Source of the DNA: Orthonyx spaldingii
Taxonomy: Eukaryota; Chordata; Aves; Passeriformes; Orthonychidae
Reading direction: 5' to 3'
Assembly: GCA_013397795.1 (NCBI GenBank)
Contig: VZTJ01003574.1
Span: 2,647,284 to 2,711,283, forward strand
Length of the DNA stretch: 64,000 nt
Each line of letters starts with the position of its first letter. Position 1 is the stretch's first letter. This document shows, piece by piece, positions 38,216 to 48,800 of this stretch. The translations under genes and the position numbers were made by a program. The notes beneath the pieces were generated by a model. The model was given only the letters and a program-made list of their open reading frames with translations. It made no database searches and was not told where the DNA came from.

Positions 38216-38360
38216 AAATCACAGAATCACAGAATATTCTGAGTTGGAAGGGACCCACGAGGATCACTGAATCCAGCTCTTAAGGGAATGGCCCATGCAG
38301 GGATCAAATCCACAACCTTGGCATTATTAGCACCACATTCTGACCAACTGAGCTTAAAAA
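38216..38360 (-). mobile_element. TguSINE1-like SINE (tRNA-Ile head, CR1-like tail)
   Basis: Read on the minus strand, the head (about 38360 to 38289) follows tRNA-Ile: an A-box-like AAGCTCAGTTGG (38344-38355), the anticodon region 'gtggtgctaataatgccaag', a B-box-like GGATTTGATCCC (38300-38311) and a tRNA-like end 'ccctgcatgggcca'. The tail then reads 'gggtcccttccaactcagaa' and ends in two copies of the octamer 'attctgtg' (38220-38235), as in CR1-mobilised SINEs. Several tRNA positions are mutated, so this is a retroposon and not a functional tRNA gene. This architecture is that of TguSINE1, known from zebra finch, and is the best lineage marker in the window. Confidence 0.88.
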
Positions 38361-40085
38361 CTGATGTAGGAGTGTTTAAACTTTCCCCTCCACACCCCAA
38401 TCCCAAAGGCCAGTCCACCACACGGAGGATCAAGTTGAAAGTTTAGGCTCTTGCAACTGATTTTTGTCATTGTTTCAGTGGCAGATCAGGGCAGGAACAG
38501 CTTTTTTCTAGAAGCAAATTGGCCACAGTACCTCTGTGTCCTCTGAGTCCCCTCCTCCCCACCCATCCGCATCACCACACAAGCTCATTTCAATGAAAAT
38601 GATGTCAGTCTCTCAGCAAAAAACCACTGAAAGCTTAGAGCAAGAGCACAGAATATCACCACTGAATTGATTCCATTAAGGGAAAGTAATGATTTATCAG
38701 ACTCAGAGCCTGGAAACAGAAAACAAAGTCCGTGGCAGAGCAGAGAGAAACTCATCAACCAAGCATGGAAATGAGAAAGCTCTCAGCCTCCCACAAATGA
38801 AGGAGTGAAATACTGTGATCATGCCAGCAAGGGGTTCTTAGAGATGTGCAAAGGACCAGAAGGGAAGGAGACCAGAAGTTTCCTAGTGCTGGCAGGGAAA
38901 TGCAAGCAGCTCCCCCCAGATGGAACGAGGAACATTAACACCACCAAGGTGCTGTCCCAGCCAGCACAGGCTGCAACAGGAACAGTGCAACACCAAAAAC
39001 CATCCCAAAGCCAAAAACACACGGCCTGGCCTTAAAACCAGCTAACCCCCACGTGAAGTAAGGATGCCAGCCCGTCCTCAGGCAAGCATCCAGAGTGCCA
39101 CAACTCATGTGGAGATGGAGGCCCTGGAAGCTGTGCGAGGCTGGCAGGTGCTGGTGGCACGAGGCACCACCAAGGGCAGGGACTGAGGCAGCCCCCTGTC
39201 TGCAGAGGTCAGACACAGTGGTGAGGAGGGTTACATTAACCCTGAGGTGCTCGGGTTCCTGCAGCTCATTTCTCCAGGAATGTGGGTCAGAGTTTATTGC
39301 AAGAAAGGAGACCTCCAGTATGTGTTAGCAGAAGAGGTGTTGGAGACAGGATCTCCCAGAAGTCCAAATTCTTGTGCAGCTACATACTGAACACCTGCTC
39401 AAGCCCCAAAAAAGTCAGGAGGAGCAATGAGGGGAGGAGGGTGCCAGTGATGAGCTACTCAACTGTGAAAACATCTGCAAAATGACTGAAAATTAAAGGC
39501 AGTCCAGTATGAGAAGAGGGGGGTTCCATGATGGAGAAAACATTCCACTGTTTAGTTGCCTTCCTCTCCCTTTGCCCTGGCTTTAATTTAAGAAGCAAAG
39601 ATGAAGCAAAATCCCCTTGGAAATCACTCTGCATCTGGGGCCTCTCTTCCAGCCTCAATTGTTTTTCCTATATTACACACGGGAGCAGGCTAAATGTGTC
39701 AGATTTAATCACCTCTGCACAAATATCACCCAGGGTCTCAAGTGCTGTGCCAGATTTGGTATGTGAGACTCAGCTGAGACAAACCCTTCCAGGTGCCACT
39801 TGCACAGGACCTCACCTGCTCCATATGATCCTAGACTAGAGGTGAAATACCACTGCCCCAAATATCCTGAGAGCACTTTGCTTCTCACCTACAGCCAGCA
39901 CACACCTCAGTAACAAGTCTGATACAGCCTGGGCCAGGCATTTGGCAGCTCCAAGATGCTTACACACTTTAAAACTAACTCAGCAGGACCAGAGGCAGGA
40001 GAGATGTGACCTTCCTGGTTAGTGCTCAGTCCACACACTGGCTGTTGTACCTCTGGAAAGCACAAGAGATCACAATTGTTACCCA
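38361..40085. other. Intergenic DNA just downstream of POC1B
   Basis: Between the SINE and the POC1B cleavage site I see no gene and no recognisable repeat. Open frames are short and featureless. Immediately left of the predicted cleavage point the minus strand reads 'gtgtgggtaacaattgtgat', a G/T-rich stretch of the sort that follows polyadenylation sites. Confidence 0.6.
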
Positions 40086-40274
40086 CACTTACGAATAAAA
40101 TATTGCTTTTATTTTAGTAAAGTAGCAAAGCTATTTACAGATACAATAACTATACATTCCAATTGAAAAATAGATTGTGCTCAAAATTGTTAAAGCAAGT
40201 CACACACAGTCTGTTAGGAACACAAGCAACCTCAAACCTCCCAATGCCTTCAGCTCCTGTCTGATCTCAGGAAA
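40086..40274 (-). other. POC1B: POC1B 3' UTR
   Basis: On the minus strand the sequence after the stop codon runs about 160-190 bases to a canonical polyadenylation signal. It is AT-rich and contains no other open frame of note. The end is predicted from the signal plus a downstream G/T-rich element and is accurate to perhaps ten bases. Use of further sites beyond this cannot be excluded. Confidence 0.75.
40108..40113 (-). terminator. POC1B: Polyadenylation signal of POC1B (AATAAA)
   Basis: AATAAA on the minus strand lies 162 bases after the stop codon. A G/T-rich 'gtgtgggt' follows about 20-30 bases downstream, as expected for a CstF-type downstream element. Both parts are in the right order and spacing. 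Confidence 0.8.
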
Positions 40275-40373
40275 TCAGTTCGTTTTGTTCTGAATGATTT
40301 TCTGCTGATTCTCAAGACATTCCTTCAGCTTGTCTTCAGTGAGAGTCAGCCTCTGCTCCAGGATGGAAACTGT
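40275..40373 (-). CDS. POC1B: POC1B, last coding exon (C-terminal coiled coil)
   Basis: This exon encodes 32 residues and a TGA stop. It begins TVSILEQRLTLTEDKLKECL and ends in QNKTN. The block is the near-invariant C-terminal coiled coil of the POC1 family, whose leucines repeat at heptad spacing. POC1 proteins are centriole and basal-body components: an N-terminal seven-blade WD40 propeller is followed by a variable linker and this coiled coil, which helps place the protein at centrioles. Human POC1B mutations cause cone-rod dystrophy. The acceptor is 'cactttgttttgcag', and the exon starts in phase 0, joining cleanly to the exon at 51925-52065. POC1B is preferred over its paralogue POC1A because of 'CLENQQK' here and 'LEHIM' in the preceding exon; POC1A has 'QQL' and 'LEHIV' as I recall. 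The last eight residues differ from the human end, which is usual for this tail. Confidence 0.93.
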   Translation of the reverse strand, partial: TVSILEQRLTLTEDKLKECLENQQKIIQNKTN

Positions 40374-41349
40374 CTGCAAAACAAAGTGAAAGCTGCTGTT
40401 GAGCTGCTCACAAAGACACGCTGCACACTGTACTCTCAGTGCCCAATAAAATGCTAAAATCACAGCAATATTTTGAGGTATTTCAAGGCTGGAACTCCAG
40501 TGGCAGCATTTCAGCAGGGTAGGGCCCCACATGACTTCAGAGAGGAGCAGCAGAAGATGGTGGGCACAAAGCTCTCCTGCAGACATCAAGCACCCATTTC
40601 AGCACTGGTGCTTTCAGACTGGGCTCTGTATTTCCTTTCCTGGACAGGTTCATGAGGCACCAGACACTGGAGAGCTACCAGACACGCTTCTGCTAACGAA
40701 CAACACAGATTTTAAACAGTTTAGCTCAGTTACAGCTCTGATTTTACCTCTTTGCTTCCAACTGTTTCCTCCCTTCCCTGAACACCGCGGGTCTGCTGTA
40801 ATTAAAACACTCAAAACTTGCTGGACAAGCACCACAACAGGCAAGAAAACCTTCCCAGACTAAGACAATGCAGCAGGAGATGGAGGGCGAAAACTCCAAG
40901 TGGCAATATCTACCTCCACATAATGCCTACATTTCTTTGTGTAATCCAGTTACTCTGCAAAGGACTGTTCTCCTTCTTCTCGAGCTGAAGTCATCATGTA
41001 CAGGATGCACAGGAAGAACATTTTAACCACGTGGCAATAAAAGCTTCTGCTGAAAACCTTTTATTGATCACTCCAAGATAATCAAGGGCCCCAGCTATGC
41101 ACAACCACTTTCAGCTTCCAGAGACACCAGAATGGCTGATAATGGGTGGTGATGATTTAATGCTTTAATATCCATAAACTTATCAGCAACGATCAATAGC
41201 TTCACATTTTGGGCATTTTTACTGCATAAATAACATCCTCTGCTAAAAACAAAGGATGTTCAGAACCTTGGACTTTAATAAAGGAATTCAAATAAACTTG
41301 GACAACCGCTGTTTGTATAGCAGTTATACATAGAAAGCCTTTTAATAGC

Positions 41350-41475
41350 GCATTTCGTAAGCACATCTCTAAGTGCCTGACAAAAGCAAGCAGGTCTCAT
41401 TATCCCCATTTTACAGCTGGGGAAACGAAAGCACAAAGAGAGGAAATAGCTTGGCTAAGGCCACTTGAGACTAAG
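41350..41475 (-). mobile_element. MIR-like ancient SINE in POC1B intron
   Basis: The plus strand reads as a reversed MIR: 'ggtctcattatccccatttt', then 'acagctggggaaacgaaagc', 'acaaagagaggaaatagctt' and 'ggctaaggccac' (41393-41464). That is the order of the MIR core ('attatccccattttacag', 'gaggaaactgaggcac', 'gagaggttaagtaacttgcc', 'aaggtcac'). It is a clear match for such an old family. The left end, toward 41350, is uncertain. The copy lies in the same orientation as the host gene. Confidence 0.82.
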
Positions 41476-44400
41476 AAAAGTCTGCTGTAAAATGATTTGG
41501 GGAATGAGACAAGTTGTGGGGGAGAAGAGAAAACAGACATAGTAAAAACAACAGCAGGCACTAAGGCAAAGCCATCTTGCAAGACTGCGCATCAACCAAG
41601 TCAGGAAGGGCTTGAGGTTGTCCGGTGCCTCATAATGCACCCTTTTTTCCTCCCTAAACATAGTTCAAAGCTTATTTCTAATATATTTCTTATTTCTGAC
41701 CTGTGACAAGGCATAAGAGCACTGCTGCAGCTGTAGAAAGCTTCACCTGAAAGAATAAACTCTGCATTGCCCAAATATTCCATGGGCTACAGCACCAGCT
41801 GCACTGAAGTATTTTCCTTCTCTATTTCCATCCCTTTGAGGCACAGGAACCGCAGCACACAGAGAACCAGAAGAAACATTATGGAGCCAGCAGGTAACAT
41901 CCCAGGTGCCCCAGAGCCAGCAGGAGCCCTCCCATCTATTCAAAGCAGAGAGGACTTACAATCTTTTTCACATCCAGCCATGCCATTGCCTAGTGACTGT
42001 CGTGGAGACCAAGAACAAAGCTACCAAGGGCAGAACACAGCAGGCTGAATGTCTACCAGGGGTTTACAGCAAAGATCTTATCCTTCAAGCAACCAGACAG
42101 AGAATGAAAACCAGTAGGGATCCTGGCTTTTCCATTTAAAAAATGAACTAGTAACTCAACACTCCATTAAAAAGAGGGAGAATGAAACATTGCATCAAAT
42201 TTCCTTTAGAAAGATAATCAGCTGAATTAACGTCCCAGTCACACTGCCCTGCCAGAAGCAATGCCCAGATCACTCATGGCTCCTCTGTTCCATGATTTAC
42301 TGCCACCATGATCCTGTCAATAGGAGTTAAGAGCTGTTACACGCAGCACCACGAGACACAAGTAAAGCAGATTTCACAAAGCGTTGAATTTGTGAGAAAG
42401 CTGTAAGGAAAATGTTTATTGGAATGGAAATTGCACGTAAGTATAAGCAGAAAACCTGCACTAAGTATTTTTTGGAAACTAAAAGTGGAAAAGCAGCAGT
42501 CAGAAATGAAACTCAGGAAGTCCAAAGTAGGAATTGATGACTACAGTCCATTTAGACTTGAATATATGATGAATATAAATAGGGCATCTGACATCCTAGG
42601 AAGGTAAGGGAAAGCACAAATACTGCCCAGCTGCTATAAGTGCTATATTGTAACTTGCACAGAAAAGCCCCTTTATTAGCAGCTGAAAGTTTTACAATAT
42701 TTCCATGTTGCTATTTATAAAGCAAGTCCCTCTCAGGAGGCAAATGAAACTGTACCCATTCAACTCCTGCATGCTTTTGCTATGGCTTCTCAAAGATAAC
42801 AAACCAGCAATTAAGCCAAGGAGGAGAACACTGTTAGCCAGATTCAGTGAGGATTCACCAGAGCCAAGTCTGCACTCAGTGGCAGGATCTGGGCTTCCTG
42901 GTGTGTCAGGAGTACAGTACAAGTCTCCATTACGCACCAGGGAGTAAATGCTGGATAATTTATTAAAGTCCTGGCTCAATCTGGCAGAAGGATAACTGCT
43001 TAGGCTTAAACACAAAAAAAAAGATGAAGCTATTTATTTTTTACGGAGCATTTCTGACATTACAGTAATATATTGAGCATTACTATGGACACCAGAATAG
43101 AATACAGGAATTTTTCACAGAAAACTTAAATCACTTCTACCAACACTTCCTGCAACATTTGTCTTCATTCATCTTCACAGACTCAGCATTGAAAAAACCT
43201 GCCCTTCTCTTTGGAAACATTAATGAGAAATTATGGAGAAATAAAAAGTTGCCTCCTATTTACTTTTTAAGTTTGGGGGAATATTCACTTTTATCCTCCC
43301 CCAGGACAGCTAAACTGAGGCACCCAGCAGTCACACTTGCTTACCTGATGACAAGCCCCTTATGCTATTCCTCCGTGTTATTTTTACTCCCTTAACCCAA
43401 ATAACAGTGATTTGGGTGCTGCTCCAAGATGCTTTCATCAGTATCTTTTCCTTGGTCCCTCTTAAACATGTTTGATTAAGCAGCACAGGCAGTTTAAAAA
43501 CCACTGGCCTCAGGGTTGAAGCTTTTGCAGCAGCCCTGGAGGGGCTTTTGAGGAGGACAGATAAGGGGAACCAGGTGCTAATTGAATGCTGAAAGAAACC
43601 AGTTCCACCAGCCCGAGGGAAACCTGAACAGCAGAGTCCAGAGCAAGGGAGCCGAGATCGCCAGAGGTCTGGCACAGTGACTGCACCACAGACGTGCTCT
43701 TGGCTGTGTGCAGGAAAAACAGGACACTTGCACCTCTATTCCTGTCTATTCATATCAGAAAATTCCTCTCTCCATTGATCTCAAAGGAGGCAGAAGTAGT
43801 TTTCTACCTTGACTTAAAAAGATCCTCAAAAGTTTTCCCCACTGGTTTTTCTAAGCATACGCTAAAATATTTTGCAGAGCACTAACATATCAAACAGCTC
43901 AAGAAAAACCATTACTTCTGCCTCTTCAGATTTTGCTTTCCTATCTGACATGTTAATTTATGAAGACAGCATTTTCTTTTCAATTTATCAAAAAAATGCA
44001 CCTGCAAAAGAACACACAACAAATGCAGAAGTTTCTAAGTTTCTGTGTCCACAGTTTCCCCACTCCCTGTGCAGGTACAAGGAAGAACTTAGGGACTGAT
44101 GCCTTGTGAGAGGTCCGTTGAAGACTACAGATGGCCCATGGATTTACAGAATGAGACTTGTCAAGTTTGACCTGGAGTTGCAGGCTTTAGAGCTCTGCCC
44201 TCTGTAACAAGCATGGCCAGTGCAGGTGTGTTTTCAAAGACGCCCTGCTCTAACTCCTTATGGTTTTTCCTAAAAGTAGCAATTTCAGAGCCCACTTTAG
44301 TCCCAACCATGGCCAAGAAGTACAAGTAAACTGCACCATAAAAATGCTGCCTTAGCACCCAAAGGGCACCCAGGTAGATTAAGCTTGGGAGTCCTTTCTC

Positions 44401-45678
44401 TAAACTATATACAATGAGTGAAACAAACTACCACGGGAAGGGTTTGCACTGGGGTAACCCTACCTACCTCTTACAGGAGAGAAAAACCCCTTAACTCCCG
44501 CCACTAATCACAGTTTACAACTCCAAACTGCAGCTGCAGCATTGAAAGGCTCATGGGAGAACTTATGCAGCGAGAGTTCAAGCATGAACCTGTCTGGCAA
44601 GAACAGCTTCTCCTCCTCCTCTCCCATACTGGGTTTTGCCCCAACATGCTGCCAGTGCCCCTCCACCCCAGCAGCTGCACTCGGGACCCCCAGAGCAGAT
44701 CCCTGCTCTTACCAAGCAAGCTCTGCATGCTCTGAAGCATTCCCAGCGAGAGCTGGCAGTTTAGACTAAGTGAGGAGATCAGTTTCATCTCACAGTGGAA
44801 GAAGGCATGAAGCTTTCACAGCAATTAACACTTTATGTAGCAAACAAACGCCTGCAAGGACCAGTCTTATTCCAGTGGTCAAAGCCTTCACCTCAGAGAT
44901 CAAATATATAATTAAGGTGGGTTTTAGCTCAAAATAAAGTGTGGGGTGATTTCTAACAGAAATGGTAGCTCCTCATGTGCTCAGACTAAAACAAGATGTG
45001 CTACCCCAGACACTGTAAATCAGGTCTTAGCTCCTCACCATCTCAATGGCTTTGAAGGCAAACTTTAAGGTGAATTCTCACAAAGCCTATTTGCATAGAA
45101 TATTTCACACCAGGCTGAGTTAGTGAGTGAAGACTCGGCACTGTCCCTTTCTGTAATTCAACGCCACGAATTTTCCTGGGTTTACCTTGTAACATGCTTC
45201 AAATTCCACAAACTTTTATTATTGTTCCTACAACACACCTAGCTCCAATGTGGCTGGACAGGAACATCTTGGTCAGTGCTTGTACAGCTCTGAGTCAGGA
45301 AGTCCCACAAACCCCTCAACACAGGTTTTGCACATTCATCCAAGGTCACTCTGTGGTCACATGGATCAGGAATACACGACAGTGCCTGCAGAAGGACAAA
45401 TGCCAGCACCAGCCTGGCCTCATCAGGATCCCTACACAGAGATCTGCTCAAGAAGTTGTGTGGTTAAACAACCTCCTTGTCTGTTCTTTAGTGCAGGGAA
45501 TGAGAGCTCATAGTCCCACCAGCTCTCTTCAGCCACCATTCAGACATCTCCAACTGTGGATATTTGAAAAGTAAAGAATTTTTTTCTATTTAGCAGCCCA
45601 AAGCACTACAAGAAGGCAGTGGTTAGTTATAAAATTCAAAACCAGTATTTCTCAGCTACCCTCCCCTTATTATTAAAA

Positions 45679-45846
45679 TGAGGGTGGTGAGGCTCTGGCC
45701 CAGGCTGTCCAGAGAAGCTGTGGCTGCTCCATCCCTGGCAGTGTTCAAGGCCAGGCTGGGTGGGGCTGTGAGCAACCTGACCTGGCAGCAGCATTGGAAG
45801 TAGATGAACTTTAAGGTCCCTTCCAACCAAACCATTCTGTCATTCT
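45679..45846 (+). mobile_element. CR1 LINE 3'-end fragment in POC1B intron
   Basis: This is a sense-strand CR1 3' UTR with the standard succession: 'tgagggtggtgaggctctgg', 'agagaagctgtggctgctcc', 'atccctggcagtgttcaagg', 'tggggctgtgagcaacctga', then 'actttaaggtcccttccaac' and the tail 'accattctgtcattct'. It is 5'-truncated and lies antisense to POC1B. It is less diverged than the copy at 23759-23890. Confidence 0.95.
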
Positions 45847-48800
45847 CAGCTGCCATCTCTCCTTCCACCTCCCAGTACAGCTCACTTTCTGCAGATACCT
45901 GAATTTCAGTCTGCCAACCCTTTCACTAAATTACAGGAGCAACTTTGGTGTAATGCACAAATCTCCTGTGGTACTCAGCGCAGCAACAAGTCATCACTTG
46001 CAGTGCTCATTGTGCTTTTCACAGTAGGAAAATCACACAATACCTGAAAATTCCAGTACTATCCAGTATTTGCCAGAGCAAGCAGCATGGTTGGTACCAG
46101 TATCACAGTGACCAAAGGCACAGAGAAGATTGTCCTTGGTGTTAAATCAATCCTGGCTACAAAGATGAGCCACAGGCTCTGCCAGTTTCATCCGCACAGG
46201 GTGAAGACACAACGCACACAAGCCCTTTGCAACTGAGTCTTTCCATTTACAGACCTCTGACTAAAAATTGTTTCCTCATATGTTGCTGTTGCTTTAGACT
46301 TGACAGTTGATCAGCCAAAGTTAAACTGGTGGCACTTACATCAGATCCTGCAACTTTCCAGAAGAGAATGGCTGATGGCTTCTGTGCAGCTGCCTTGGTG
46401 CAGAGCTCCCAGACCTCTGGGGCTGGGCCAGCACAGCACAAAGAGTCAGAAGACTCCCAGTTTCACCACAGTATGAAACACAGCCAGTCAGGATCAGCTA
46501 CAACAAAATGTCCAAGCATGCACCATGACAGCAACTGCACAATACAGAGGTTAGAACCCCAAATGACCAGAGGTCTTCCCCAACCACAAAGACTTCAAAG
46601 CCTTCCCATATCCGTTCCCTGCCTCTGAGAGGATGCAAATCACTCACCTAAATAAACTCAGCCTCTGGTATCCAATGGCTGAATAACAATTTATATTAAT
46701 CTTCAAAGTCTGCTTGTGAAAACAAATTGTGGGAGGTGTTTAGTATTCCTTTCCACTGAAGGAAAAGGGAAGGTGAAGGTCCTGTGAACATCCAGGGAGA
46801 GGATCAGCACTTCTGAAAAGCCAGCCTTCAGACAGTGTCCTGCTAACACAGCAATATCACTCGGAGTGCATTTAATTTAAGCAATCTTAGAAAGAAGAAA
46901 AATGTATTTGCATCAAGATTTTATAACAAGCATATTTTGGAAGTAAATTTCAAGGAAAAAAAAAAGTAGCTCTGCTCAATGACACAGAGGACTGGCAAGA
47001 ACCAGGGTACTTAATTTGTTTTGAGTGAGAGATCAAAGCTACTGAATCTCTAAGAGATGGGTCTGACTCACAAGAAATAGCCTCTATGTCCTTTAAATTC
47101 AGATTTAAAAACCAAGCTCATCTGACACTCCACAGATTTTCCAGATGAGAACTTTTTTATTAGTGTTTCAGATTTCAAACCATTTCTCTTGGAATAAAAA
47201 TCACTTGCAGTTTTTCTCCTGTGTATTGGGTCCATTGGTAGTCCGTGGGTGCTCAGGTCTTGAGAGCAACACAGAAACCAAGACATTTGTGCACAGCAAA
47301 GGCAGAAGCACTTGGGACATAATCCCCCCACTGCCAAATATTTCTTCTTGACTTGTAACTACTTGAAGTTATAAAATAATATATTTTATTAAACCAGTTG
47401 TTTAATTTGCATTCAGTGCCTCTCAAAAGAGAGGCCACATTCATCCCTCATCAACACAGGCTTGAGATCACATCTCAAAAAGGAATAAAAATTTGATTTT
47501 ACTCGCTTTCATTATTGAGCACTGGACACACAAACATTTTCAGTTTTAATTAAAAACCAACTCGCTTGTGTCCAAGTCTTTTTTTTAAGCTAAAAAAATT
47601 TATTTCGAAAAATTCTTCTCCCTCCCTCCGCCTGCAATCTTTTCTGGAGTGAAATAATCCTTTAATCTCACATGAGCTAGACTGTCCTTCAATTCAGGCT
47701 TTGGATTATTTTACAGATTTATCAAGTCTTCTCCATTTCACTGTGTTGTTTTCTCCCAGCTTCAATGCAAGATTAGTTTGGGGAAGCATATAAAGCCATT
47801 TCCTGTGGGGGGATTATCGCAGCTATTTATGAATTTTTATGCTAACCTGATTCTGAACTCTTCCTTTGGAGAAGACATCTTCCTTCCCACATAAAACCAG
47901 CAGCTTTTGCCTCAGTGCCTGCTGCCCACAGATGAACAGTGAACACTGCAGCTGGAGGTGTTTGGAGTGAGGACAAGAGTATATTGAACTGTTTGAAGGT
48001 GATCCCTGCAAATACAAGTTTTCCACTGCAGCCAAGACAGTTACTCACAGATGATCTTTTCCCAAGGGCAGTTCAGCTGTAAATGCAGAAAATGCATCTG
48101 AACCAAGCAAATCTTTGGTATCTGCTACATTTTTGTTTCAGCCAAAACACACCTTTCTGTACCAGGTTATCCAAGAGAGAAAATCACCCTGTTTTCCCTT
48201 TAAACTTTAATATTCACCCCAACTCTTCATATAGGCACTGAGATACTGAGATTCAGTCTTCAATAAAAAAAATAATTAATAAACAGTTCACATTTTCCTC
48301 CTTTTCACATCTCTGAAATGCCAGTACAGGATTTTTAAACACTAAGAAACTCACAAGATAATGAGCTGCAGGAAAGGGAGGAGCAAAGCATCAGTATCAC
48401 ACATTTATTATTCTCATCTTCCTCATTCCTTTGCCAGATGTGAATTGCCTGCTTTCCTACAGAGGGGAACCAGGATATCTAAGTAATCCAAAACTACTGG
48501 GAACAACTGGCTTATGTCCAGGTCTCAATTTCACTCTTCAAGGCAGCAGAATTATTAAGCATATGCTACTCTTCTGAAAGAGACAGTCAATCATTAACTT
48601 TATTTGCATGTATGGCCAAACCCAAAACACTTTTAGGAAAAGATATGAAGACCCTGTCAGGTCACATTAGACCACTTTCTTACAAGTAAAACAAAAGATA
48701 ACCTGACACAGCTTTGGGGAGGAGGAAGAGAAAAAGGTTTCATTGAATCAAAGACGAGCTGAAAGAAAGTTGTCAAAACCTTAAAGAATTAAATCATATC

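Noticed and set aside
38289..38360. A tRNA-Ile gene
   Set aside because: Boxes A and B are recognisable but mutated, and the head is fused to a CR1-like tail with terminal octamers, so it is a SINE.
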